In this document: positions 54,966 to 64,000 of the stretch, in pieces
How positions within the stretch are numbered: the first letter of the stretch is position 1
How the letters are laid out: every line of letters begins with the position of its first letter
Source: Ampelocalamus luodianensis
Lineage: Eukaryota > Streptophyta > Magnoliopsida > Poales > Poaceae
DNA length: 64,000 nucleotides
Assembly: GCA_036346255.1 (NCBI GenBank)
Contig: JAYEVH010000262.1
Coordinates: 310,001-374,000 of the forward strand
Direction of reading: 5' to 3'
Program-made: the position numbers and the translations under genes
Notes under the pieces: model-generated
Databases searched by the model: none
What the model saw: only the letters and a program-made list of their open reading frames with translations
Told to the model about the DNA's origin: nothing

Positions 54966-57650
54966 ATGGAGACACTTTACGTGTTCCACGAAAGCGTTCG
55001 TGCGGGTCGAGCACGAGTTGATTTGTCAGTGCGGCGCCTTCGTCAACGTTCCCAACCTGGCACACGTCGATTTGCTCGATCTACGACGGTGCATTCGGCA
55101 ACTGTTCGATACGCACGTCGCTAGGAACAAGATAGTAATAGGCGGTCCACGGCCACCACGGTCCCACCACCGGCCATATATCGTGGGGCCTTACGAAGGT
55201 GACTAGCGATTGCCATGTGGGCACGATACATGCGGTCGTTACCAATCCTCACGCTCCAATGTATGGGCGACCCATGGTGTATGTACATTTTGTTTATCCT
55301 ACTCAATCCGCAGGGGCGCGTTCGGGAGGCAACGGCGCTCTTCTCCCCCTCTTTGGTTTGTTGGCGGCGGTGAGGCTCTCAGCCCCGGATGTCGTTAGGG
55401 AGTATGCTCCACATCGTGGAGATTCAGAGTAGTTTCGAACCGAATGAGGTGTGGACAAATGGGGGCGTGCGCGTGTTGATTTTCACGAGATTGTCGATGC
55501 CATATCCAGGGGCTCATCCAGAGGCACGCGCCACCGAAGATGAGGCGAACTTTAACTCGCAATCCGAGCGAGAGGAAGCGGCGATGAGGAGGTATCGTCG
55601 GTGGCATTGTTTTGCCGACACCGACTACGTTCCAAGTCATTGGATTGTCAGCGGCCTCTTCCCTTGTTCTTGCCCAAGAGCACGAGTCTTCGTGGGCCTT
55701 GATCACGGACACCACGCTTGTGGGGCAACATTTCCCACACAAAATTGCTGCCGCCGGTGGCAAGCTATCGTGACTTTCGCGGTGAAGACCGCCGGACTTA
55801 CCGAGTTTCTGGTGTGTTTATCACGTTATTTGTTGTACCTTGAACTATGTACGATCGATCGCACTAACTATTATCGCCTTCCATTATCTTTCTGCGGTCT
55901 AATCCCGACACTTACGTAGTTAAGTGCGTGGTTAGCTCTTGCCACCGCAAAATCGTATGCAGAGATTCCACAGGCGAAACGACCTTCCGCATCACGATCT
56001 GACAGATCACACATGTGAGCTTCAAGAGCCATTGCAAATGCATAAGAACGTAACCTCTGCGTACATCGCCAAGCATCATAAGCCATGTAGTTGTCGCCGA
56101 TTTGACCGTTTCGCGAAGGTCCTCATGGCTAACGTAGCAAATACAATAGGCTATGGCATTAGCTACATGAAGGTATGGCGCGGCGTAAGGTCCTCGAAGG
56201 GTTGTATGGTACCTACAAGAGGCGTCGACCTAGTCCCAAGAATGCTCAAGCAGTTGCGGATGCTAATGGGGACATCGTCAATAGGGTAGAGCAGGCCCGA
56301 CCCATCGAACAACCCACATTCGCTAATCCTTGATCGAGTCTTACGGGCATTTGGCGGCGATCCATGGCTTCTCCCACTCGCCGTCCGTCCTAACTATGGG
56401 CGGTACTTTCCTGCGGGAAGTACAAGGGCACCATTCTCACCGCTATTGCGGTGATCGAACGCAGCGACGGTTGCTCGAGTTGCCTTTGCAATTGTGGAGA
56501 ATGAGAACAACGACGATTGGTTGTGGTTCCTACTAAACATAAAGCAACATGTTGTAAGGGACCGACCGAATGTGTGCCTCATAACCGGCCGTCATGCCGG
56601 GTTGTTGTCGTAGCTGCGCACAATGCGAAACGGTACAAGCCCGCGTACCAATGGAGCGACATGCGCACTGCGTTGGTGCATGCGGCATGTGGCGCAAACT
56701 TCCACACGCGCTTTGAAGCAAAGACCTCATGAAGAAGTTCAAGAAGCTCTGCTGCCCGAGCGAGCGCAAGTTCGATGCCGTCGGCGGGAGCTTGAGGTCG
56801 AAACCAAGCGTGCAACGGAAGGTTACGGCCGCACCACAAAGCGAGTTCGCCGAGTGGATAGCGTGCATGCACGACTATGAGAAATGGTCCCTTCTTCCAC
56901 GACACCCATGGTGCTCGATGCGGCATCATGACAACCAACATGTCCGAGGTCTGCGGTGTGTTGAAAGGGTTCGTGCACGCCCATCACCGCTGTTATCGAG
57001 GAGACATGGAATCGCCGGTCGGTTGCCGTCAATCGGGCAATGATGGCCAAGCGACATTTGGGCGAAGGAAACAGATGCTCGGAGGTTACCCTTGCCTACA
57101 TGGACGGGAAGATTACCAAGGCTCGATCCCATGTGGCTATCACAATGGATGGCGTGAGGAGGAAGTTCGAGGTCCGCTGCGGACAAATGCGTTCGTGGCC
57201 ACACGAGAGGTGGCCGGAAGCATGTTTGCACCATAGGCGATGTGGCGGTTGCTCTCGCAACAAGCCTCAACTCCTCCACAAGCCTTGCTCCCACGTATAT
57301 GCCGCATGTCTGTATTTCATCAATCTTGTAGCATGTATACGTGAGTACTACGACATCGACACTGTATGATACTTGGGCGGGAGTTCAGCACAAATGCGGC
57401 GTGGAAGGCCACTCTGAGGACATATGGCGGGCGCAGTGAAGTGGTCACGAATGAAGCAACTGCGGCATCGAGCCGTGGGAGGCGTCGATCAAGGCGCATC
57501 CGCAACGACATGGGCGCGAGCCAGCGTGGAGATCGGCCAAGAGCAATAAGGTGCGAGCTATGCAAGACTCATGGGCACTCATTCCAAGCGCTTCGAGTAG
57601 ACCTTCTTCGTCAGCGCCACCTAAATATGGAGTGCGTGTTTGAAATGTAA
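54966..57650 (+). pseudogene. MURA-type transposase of MULE-3 (broken, catalytic Asp lost)
   Basis: The start METLYVFHESVR is followed by HELICQCGAFVNVPNLAHVD. ITDHTCELQEP-like sequence and VLMANVANTIGYGISYMKVW (56.12-56.18 kb) lead into the DDE core: LTMGGTFL at about 56395 (IDGTFL expected), AFAIVENENNDDWLWFLLNI (56.48-56.54 kb), NVCLITGRHAGLL at about 56570-56600 (ISDRH expected). Downstream are KFDAVWREL-like and EFAEWIA-MHDYEKWSLL (56.75-56.9 kb), a SWIM-type zinc finger with KPCSHVYAACLYF (57.28-57.32 kb) and a zinc knuckle CELCKTHGHSF (57.55 kb). Domain order and length (about 850 codons) fit a full Mutator transposase. Two catalytic Asp read Gly and at least ten frameshifts are present. 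Confidence 0.88.
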
Positions 57651-57818
57651 GAAAATAAGAAGAAAATGAGTCCGCACTGTATTGCTTGTACGGATGCACG
57701 CGTGTAGGTCGTACTATCTTTGCGAAGCAATAAATGATATTGTACGAACATTTATTGGTCCTCTTGATTCTCATGTCGTCCCCAACGTAGACTAAGTCCT
57801 TTGCACGGCGTAAACCGG

Positions 57819-57829
57819 CTATATAAAGG
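57819..57829 (+). promoter_or_regulatory. TATA box of GRF gene 2
   Basis: CTATATAAAGG, 63 bp before the ATG at 57892. Confidence 0.6.
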
Positions 57830-57891
57830 CCTCCTATGGGTTCACCACAGCACATCTCGTTCACCTCCCATCCTAATTCAACTTCCAAACA

Positions 57892-58539
57892 ATGTCGTCC
57901 TGGAGGACCGACCCAACTCAACTCCCCGAGTGGCATGAGCGGCCGAAGTGCCATTGCGGGTTTAGGACCATCCTGTCCGTGTGGTTCGATCGGACCAACA
58001 CTACGGTTGTAGGTACTTCACGTGCGGATCGGACAACGACCGTGGTAAGAGCGACAACTAAATCTTTGGTTTCTCGTTATCTTTTCTCAACCTGATCCAT
58101 GACATATGCCACTATACACGTAGCCTTGCAAGTGGATCGAATGGGTGGATCAGGAGTTCCCAGTATGGCCAAGAAAGATCCCACAGGTGGTGGAAAACAA
58201 AGGCCAATACTTTGTGAAGATGACTCAGGAGCGCGAGATGGTCCGAAAAATCGGGGAGGAGCAAGAGCGCGCGTCGGCGTGGACCACATCCGTCTAAGCG
58301 GTAAGGAGGATGAGCTTGCTCGGAGGAGGAAGCGATTAAGCTGCGTGAAGCGACCATCAAGCGTCAAGCGAGGAGCTCAAAGTCGGGAGGCAGCTCACAA
58401 GAAAAAGAAGGATGCGGCGAACCATCTTCGAGCGCGCGGGAAGGGAAAACAACCACGCTGCGCACCCGTAGAACAATGTAATACACCCGGCAAGTTAAAT
58501 TACGTAAGGCATGTTAGGATTAGTGGTGGGACTAGCTAG
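57892..58539 (+). pseudogene. GRF-type zinc-finger gene 2 of MULE-3 (nearly readable)
   Basis: The frame opens MSSWRTDPTQLPEWHERP and reaches the first finger pair KCHCGFRTILSVWFD. After a one-base frameshift it reads GCRYFTCGSDNDR, then a probable intron (GTAAGAGCGA at 58043 to TACACGTAG at about 58123), then CKWIEWVDQEFPVW. This gives the C-x-C ... C ... C spacing of a GRF zinc finger. A charged coiled coil (KMTQEREMVRKIGEEQERA) and a Lys/Arg-rich tail follow to about 58.5 kb. It runs in the same direction as the transposase 240 bp upstream. It probably binds nucleic acid; its role in the element is unknown. Confidence 0.7.
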
Positions 58540-58799
58540 AGTTCCACACATGCCATGTATTGTTTCATGTCTTTGCACATGTAGCTGCATTGATTAGTAC
58601 AAACAATACTCAAGCGTGTTCTTATTTTTACGTGGGGAAATTTCTCGTTCATTGATTGGTACAAACAATACACTTACACCAAATACTGATAAAAATTCGA
58701 GCGAATAAAATTCTTAACAAAACAATCTCATGTACCACAATCGGCTTGGATTTCAAATACATAAGCGAAGTACAAGTTACAACATATAATACACTTCTT

Positions 58800-61300
58800 T
58801 TGGTACTACTCCTCACGCTCCGCTCCCTTTCATGCACGGGCATAGGACCTCGTGCGATCCTTCGCGTCGTGTTCCGCCCATAGGTCTCTCGGCGAATGCT
58901 GCTCCTGTGGGAACGTGAGCCTGTCGGGTGACCGTGGGTTCTCGCGGTCGTGTCGACGGCCTCTCGGCACCGTGTCATCGTTACAGGGGCGTCCATGCGG
59001 GCCGGCGTTGACAACAAGTCGGTGAGCCAAGCATTAGGATCCGTAGTATGATCAGTGGAGGGCCACCAACTCGGCTCACCTTGAGAGGCGATTTGGTAAT
59101 CGCCCGCGGTGCGCTTCACCTTGCGGGTGAGCGCATAGGTGCGGTGTGTAGCCCGGACGGCACCATGGCGCGTATCGCCCATCGGAGTGTCCGAGAATGT
59201 CGGATGCGAGGGAGAATCACGGGATGACATCGCGGTGCGGGTTGCGTTCGTCTTTATGCCCGATGTCCTCTTCACGCCTCCGGCGGCGAGCGGCATGTCG
59301 TAAGGTCCCTCCGCGACGAAGGCGTCGGCGTAGGGTCCCCTCGCGGCGACGGCGGCCTCGGCGACGGTCCCTCCGTGGCAGCAGCGACATCGCGTAGAGT
59401 CCTGCGTCGGGCTGCGCGCGGACGATCCGCCGCTCGCGTCTTCGCCGCGGTGGCTGGTCGACTTCGCTCGGACGGGAAGATGGAGGGGGTGAGGGTGCGT
59501 GGACGGCGCTCCGTCCGATGCCTCGTGTCGACATCATTTGGGCCTTCCACAACTCATGTTGCGAACGACCGCTTAACATCATCAACAATCGTCTTAATCA
59601 CCGTAACAAGGTGTTCCTCTGTGTTGTTACTACCCGCTCGAGTTCGTGCGCCACGCTCCACAACACTGCGCAAGCGGTCCACCGCTACGAACAAACAAAA
59701 TTGTGTTAGTTAATCCTAAGTCAGGGTGGTTCTTTGCCTTTACGTGCTCAGCGCACAGAGTCGCCATCACGCGGCGTCTTTGCGGTCGCGGGTCGACCCC
59801 AAGTCCAAGCGTTCGCGTGGCTAGGATCTTCGGGGCGGGCGGTGGGGCGCCTGTCAACCTCGTCGCGTGTGCGTCGTACCACTCCAAGTGGGTGTCGTGC
59901 GTCCCTTCATCATATGGCCGTGCCTCACGCAAAGCGAATCGGTGGCGTTTGCCACGCATCTACCCACGGTGCTGCGTGCGAAGCGATCGTCGCTCTTGCG
60001 GCCTTCTTCGTTTGCACGAAAGTCAAATAAAATCAACAAATTATGGTAGAGTAATAACACATGAGTAAACGACCTACAATATTATTAAGCAATACATTAC
60101 ACTTACAAGTGACTACGCCGCATGGCGGTCGCCCTAGAGCGGGGAGTCTCTGGTGCGATCTGAGGCGCCTCATCACCCGTTGAGGTTGTAGGCTCAACCA
60201 TATGGGAGAACACGGATGAGAAGTTGTCCTCCGATGCGCCTCATCTCGGTGGCATAGCAAGCTCGGGCCGTCGGGCGCGTGGCACACTTGCGAACATCCG
60301 TCCAAGGCCCATATTACATCGTCCTAAATGCGAGGGCCTCGGGTCGTTGTGGATTCGGGTATACGCGACGCGCTCGCTTCTAGCCCATCCCAAGGCGCCA
60401 CGGTCCGCCGGGATCCCATGGTGGGCCTTCCACGGGATCTCTCTCGTCCCGCCCAACCATAGAAATGTTGTGTGCGGGTAAGGGTGGATGGAGACCGGAA
60501 GTCGGCCGTCCTACGACAAAGTGCTCCCACGACCACGGCTGTAATAGCGTGTGGCAACCCGGGAGCGGGCTCTCGTTCCGTCTGCGGCAGCTGCGGCGTC
60601 GCCGTGACAAAGTCGCGCGTACGTTACAACGATCACAGATCTTGAACCCCAAGCTGCTTCGCGGCACATCCTCATCGTCGGCGTCCACGATGGACTCCAA
60701 GGTGAATATAACTTCGGGTACACCAAGTCCCTGCGTGCTAGGAACATGACCCACCCGAATAAAAATAACAAATATGCAATTAGGTGGCATCGAACCACCT
60801 CCTCGGGCGTTATCACGGGCAATGCGCGAAATTTCGCGACCAGCGTGCGGGATGCCCTTATACTTGTCGGGATAGGATGCGGCGATGATGGAGACGCGCC
60901 TTCCGGTCCACGGACCTCGGCGGGGAACAAGCGCGGCCTCGCCGGCGGGCGGTTATGATGAAGCGGCGTCTTGCGAGTCACGGTCATCTCCCACGGAAGT
61001 GGAGCGTGTGGGTCTCCGCCGCCAACGATCAACCAAGGCGAAAGAAGGCAAGCATCAATAAGGAGGTTACGCCCATGTTCGAGCATGCGGGTGACGCAAT
61101 CGGTCGATTGACGAAGCCTCGGAACAAACCGTTAGATCCAACGACCACGTCTCCCTCGGTCCCCGTGTCACGAGTTGGTGGTCCATCGCCACCGATCCAA
61201 GCATGACGGCGATCTTTGGCGTCCATGCCTCCTCAAGTAGGGGTGGTAGAGTGCGTGCCATTCTTTGCAAATCTGAGTAAGTAGTTAGCAAAATCTAAGC
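58800..61300 (-). pseudogene. PMD gene 2 of MULE-3 (broken)
   Basis: On the minus strand: a start region at 61.29-61.2 kb, a DAYLLSALVDRWRR-like and WEMTVT segment (61.05-60.97 kb; compare WGEMTAT in MULE-1), VVRCHLIAYLLFLFGWVMF and DLVYPK (60.82-60.72 kb), LLQPWSWEHFVVGRPT (60.54-60.5 kb), then ALREARPYDEG and THLEWYDAHATRLTGAPPP (59.93-59.86 kb), VVERGARTRAGSNNTEEH (59.65-59.6 kb) and a Ser/Arg/Pro-rich tail to about 58.8 kb. It points toward GRF gene 2. It is a diverged paralogue of PMD gene 1 in opposite orientation. Frameshifts are frequent. Confidence 0.75.
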
Positions 61301-61395
61301 GCTATAAATTTCAATAAGCAAATATTAATTACGTAATTACCAAATCGGAATGCTAAGCGGTTGCTAATCAGTTGCTAATTAGAATGTTTTGTGGC

Positions 61396-61560
61396 TTATG
61401 ATCGATTCAGAACGCGCTGCGGGTTTATAAACGGAGAAAAATACGACAGCGAATGAGATCAGATCGACAAGATCGGAATACGCTGCGGCTTATGATCGAT
61501 TCGCGCTGCGGGTTTATAAACGGAGAAAAATACGACAGCGAATGACATCGACAAGATCGA
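61396..61560 (-). promoter_or_regulatory. Tandemly duplicated TATA-containing promoter of PMD gene 2
   Basis: A segment starting TTATGATCGATTC and including GCGCTGCGGGTTTATAAACG and AATACGACAGCGAATGA occurs at 61396 and again at 61490 (94-bp period). Each has GTTTATAAAC, a palindromic TATA box that reads equally on the minus strand. Confidence 0.65.
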
Positions 61561-61834
61561 TCGCGACACGACGTGACGTAAGGTGGGTCAAAACAAAACA
61601 CAAATAACGAAAAACAGACAAAAAACAAAAACAGTCAAAAACAAAATAACTTTCGGTGCAATTGCCGCGCCCGGGCCGGGGCAGCCTCCTGCCGCGTGTT
61701 TGCAATAAAAAGTTAGTGAGCGGACAATTAAGCTGCGGCGTGATATATTTGCCCTCGTTGCGGGGATCGGTGAATGTGTTCTTATCGCATACGCTAACCA
61801 ATCCATCCGTGCTGATTACGAACGTATAAAATTA

Positions 61835-62055
61835 TGAAAAATTTAGGCGACCAACTACACGATGTCAGAGGCTAAGCAAATCATAATTTTTAAAATCGTT
61901 TGTTACATTTTAAAATTTCTTGCAACCTAATCCTAACCTAATTAACTAACCTCAAACTAACCTAATTAATCCCTAACTTTTACTAAATTTTTTTTTTACT
62001 ATTGCGGTCCGCTAAAACCTAACTAACATTTTTTTAAAAAATATATTTTAAAATT
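61835..62055 (-). repeat. Subterminal AT-rich block of MULE-3, right
   Basis: Inverted counterpart of 49573-49760 and related to 28140-28330. It includes AACCTAATCCTAACCTAATT and CATAATTTTTAAAATCGTTT. Confidence 0.6.
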
Positions 62056-62059
62056 TTCG

Positions 62060-62467
62060 GATTGCTTGTGTGAGGGCCCATGCGGCGTCTGGGCGCGAGG
62101 GCCATGCGCTGGCGGCGGCGCAGGGGGCCATCGGCGTGCGCAGCGCGCGGGGGCCATGCGGCGAGTGCGCATGGGCGTGCGGCGCATTGGGCGTCGCGGC
62201 ATGCATCTGCGCTGCGGTGAGTGAGAGAGAGTGAGAGAGAGGTGAGGTGGCGGGCGGGGCGGGCGGAGGTGGCGCCGCGGAGTTGGCGGGCGGGGAGGCG
62301 ATGAACCGCGCTGGTATCGAGGTAGGTCCCGCCGCCGGTGCCGGGTAGGCGCCTCCGCGCCGTTAGCGGCGGCGTCTACTATTCACGGGCTATTTCCGCT
62401 AATTATTTCCGAATGGAGCTACTTCTGAAAATAAATTATGCTACAGGGCCAAAACAGTAAAAATTTC
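62060..62467 (-). repeat. Right TIR of MULE-3
   Basis: Inverted match to 49168-49570, including the GC-rich part with GAGAGAGTGAGAGAGAG and GCCATGCGGCG. Confidence 0.85.
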
Positions 62468-62476
62468 CGATTCTTC
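62468..62476 (+). other. Right 9-bp target duplication of MULE-3
   Basis: CGATTCTTC, identical to 49159-49167. Confidence 0.9.
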
Positions 62477-62662
62477 CAAGGTATCAGAGAAGTCGTCTCT
62501 CTAAAACTTGGAAAATTCCAAAAAATTTACGAGTGAAAGGCACAGGTGTCTTTTTCTTTTTAAAAAAAGAAGGCACAAGTGTGATGCCCATCGGCGCATA
62601 ACAAAATTGAAGTCCTCAAAATGAAAAGAAAAATAATCATTTAGCAACTTGACTCGAATCAG

Positions 62663-62670
62663 TATATAAA
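62663..62670 (+). promoter_or_regulatory. TATA box of the LRR receptor kinase fragment
   Basis: TATATAAA, 32 bp before the ATG at 62702. Confidence 0.6.
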
Positions 62671-62701
62671 CACACCAAGCTTTCAGTCTGCAAAACAAAA
62701 C

Positions 62702-63031
62702 ATGGGAATCGTGACAGTCATGGGTTTTTCCTTGTTTGCCTCCCTTCTCCTTCCATGTTCGGCTAATGCTGTCCCAGCAGTCACCTTGTCCACTCCTGAA
62801 ACTGCCACACAAGTGCCACTGACCACCAAGCGCTTATGCCATTTAGGTCTCTGATAAGAGGAGTACATTCCAAGCTCTGGGATCATGGGGAAACCAGACG
62901 ATCCCTATGTGCCGATGGCGCAGCGTGACCTGCGGTATTCGTGGCCACCGCCGTGGCCGTGTCATAGAACTGGATCTTCCTGAGCTCAACCTTCTTGGCA
63001 CCATTGTCTCTTCTACAGGGAACCTCACTTA
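62702..63031 (+). pseudogene. N-terminal fragment of an LRR receptor-like kinase gene
   Basis: From the ATG the frame reads a hydrophobic signal peptide (MGIVTVMGFSLFASLLLP, then CSANA as likely cleavage region) and STPETATQVPLTTKR. After one frameshift comes ALMPFRSLIRG and after a second LGSWGNQTIPMCRWRSVTC, GHRRGRVIELDLPELNLLGT and TGNLT followed by TAG. This is the LRRNT_2 cap and first repeat of grass LRR receptor kinases of the Xa21/FLS2 kind (membrane receptors, extracellular LRRs). About 110 codons are present; all other LRRs, membrane segment and kinase are missing. It is short and broken, so it is missed by simple frame searches. MULE-3 ends 226 bp upstream of its ATG. Confidence 0.75.
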
Positions 63032-64000
63032 GCAATAAAACAGATTGAAAAGTACTTGAAGAAATGTTCTGAACTTTTGAGTTTTTATTTGACTAACTAG
63101 GGGGTGGTCTAAAGAGTTCCATATGCAATTTATCAACTGAATCTTGTAAGCCCTCCACATGTCAATTTATGCACCACAAGATATATATTTTCTTGAATGA
63201 AAACAAATAGGAGACAATTAGTCATAAAATGTCCGATCATCGGATATTTATTACGCTAACTCAATTCCTATGTATCCACTTTTAAGCATCTCCTAAGAAA
63301 CAACACAGTACACAAACTACGCATGAAAAAAAAAAACAAAGACCTAGAGTTGTGGGGTTGTGGACTGGCAACTGAGGCAAGTCACTCACAAGTGTATACA
63401 CTACAGGAGTCAACGAGTCATCGTCGAAGGTCCGCTAAAAAAATTAGACCGATCTCATATGCCGCCATTTTACGAGCTGGAAGCTGGCAACCATGCCGTG
63501 AAACCCTACTTTCCATGCTGTGCAGGGTTGGAATCGGTGGAACTGTGAAAACTTGCCCACTGTTCACAAGAGTTGTATATCTAGTGTCGCCTCTGCATGA
63601 CCTCTCCGTTGATTTCCAAAGTTTTGATCAGTGCTCCATCTACCGCTACAATCTGGTTTCTTCCTCTTTGTCATCATTTGGTGATTATGTGAGGGCTGTT
63701 CGATTTACAGTGGACGGCATATATAGCTGTTGAGTAGATGCATCTAGAGACAGACATACTCTTCTTCCACTCCACCAATATATTTTTCTCCTCTTCTCTC
63801 TCTTTGACTGAGCTCATGGTAACTTCCCCTTCTTCTTATGTGTTCCGCTCGCACTCTCCAACGATGTCCTCCATCGGTAATTGCTATTTCCACTGTAGAT
63901 TTAACAGTTTGATAGTTTGTTTGATCTATTTTGTTCTTTATTTCTTTACAAAACTGTTAGGCCATAGGGATAGATCGTGGATTTTGTGATGATGAATAAT
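63032..64000 (+). other. Window end, no gene recognised
   Basis: A + frame at 63323-63733 (136 codons) and overlapping frames show no domain I can name; residues such as CCAGLESVEL and LVSPLHDLSVDFQSF look protein-like but I cannot place them. The rest is AT-rich with C/T-rich runs at 63760-63840. A gene starting beyond the window cannot be excluded. Confidence 0.35.

Larger units (their letters stand above)
49168..62467. mobile_element. MULE-3: 13.3-kb Mutator-like element with PMD, GRF and MURA genes
   Basis: The ends GAAAATTTTACTG and CAGTAAAAATTTC form a 13-bp inverted match with one change; inverted similarity continues for about 400 bp (TTTTGGCCCTGTAGCATAAT, CAGAAGTAGCTCCATTCGG, GATACCAGCGCGGTTCATC). 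The flanks are a perfect 9-bp duplication, CGATTCTTC, at 49159-49167 and 62468-62476. Inside, in order: PMD (+), GRF-like (-), minisatellite, MURA transposase (+), GRF (+), PMD (-). All genes carry frameshifts. The interior is GC- and CpG-rich, unlike the flanks. Confidence 0.92.

Noticed and set aside
1..64000. tRNA, rRNA or other structural RNA genes
   Set aside because: Only primer-binding sites complementary to tRNA ends were recognised; no cloverleaf or rRNA segment was seen by eye. A tRNAscan-type search would settle this.

Overview
The window looks like transposon-dense plant nuclear DNA, almost certainly from a grass (Poaceae). The signs are large-LTR Ty3/gypsy chromovirus-type elements, a Tourist-type MITE with TTA target duplications, L1-type LINE remnants, TIR elements carrying plant mobile domain (PMD) genes, and the start of a plant LRR receptor kinase gene. 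I cannot name the genus. No intact host gene was found. Nearly everything is mobile DNA in various states of decay, with many frameshifts and stops.

Layout. 1-6493 is a decayed Ty3/gypsy element on the + strand (element A: partial 5' LTR, primer site, ORF0, gag, protease-RT-RNase H), cut off by a CACTA-type terminus at 6494. 6.5-14 kb is gene-poor DNA with small TIR elements (11866-12551; a clean Tourist MITE at 13031-13149) and short duplications. 14.1-22 kb is a rearranged cluster: two copies of one LTR (14367-14748 and 20825-21210), a gypsy LTR with primer site and gag start (to about 16.5 kb), and a minus-strand L1 LINE (16518-20824) split by an LTR-like insertion (16982-18093).

From 22.5 kb to 62.5 kb three Mutator-like elements (MULEs) dominate. 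MULE-1 (22510-26908) has TIRs, a near-perfect 9-bp target duplication and a PMD gene but no visible transposase. MULE-2 (27652-47651) has a MURA-type transposase start, a GRF-type zinc-finger gene and a minisatellite. It holds two nested gypsy elements: a pol-less one (element C, 30573-35406) and a large one (element B, 35407-45416), and itself sits inside a smaller inverted-repeat element. MULE-3 (49168-62467, 13.3 kb) has long TIRs and a perfect 9-bp duplication CGATTCTTC. Its gene order is PMD>, <GRF-like, minisatellite, MURA>, GRF>, <PMD.

How it fits together: MURA is the transposase; the PMD and GRF/coiled-coil genes recur as co-travelling cargo. The order in MULE-2 (<GRF, <MURA) mirrors the right part of MULE-3 (MURA>, GRF>, <PMD), so the left arm of MULE-3 looks like a second, inverted PMD-GRF cassette. 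Both visible catalytic Asp positions of the MULE-3 transposase read as Gly, and element B has Asn in place of the first Asp of its RT active site, so these copies are probably dead. Just outside MULE-3 (62.66-63.03 kb) lies a TATA box, ATG and broken first about 100 codons of an LRR receptor-like kinase.
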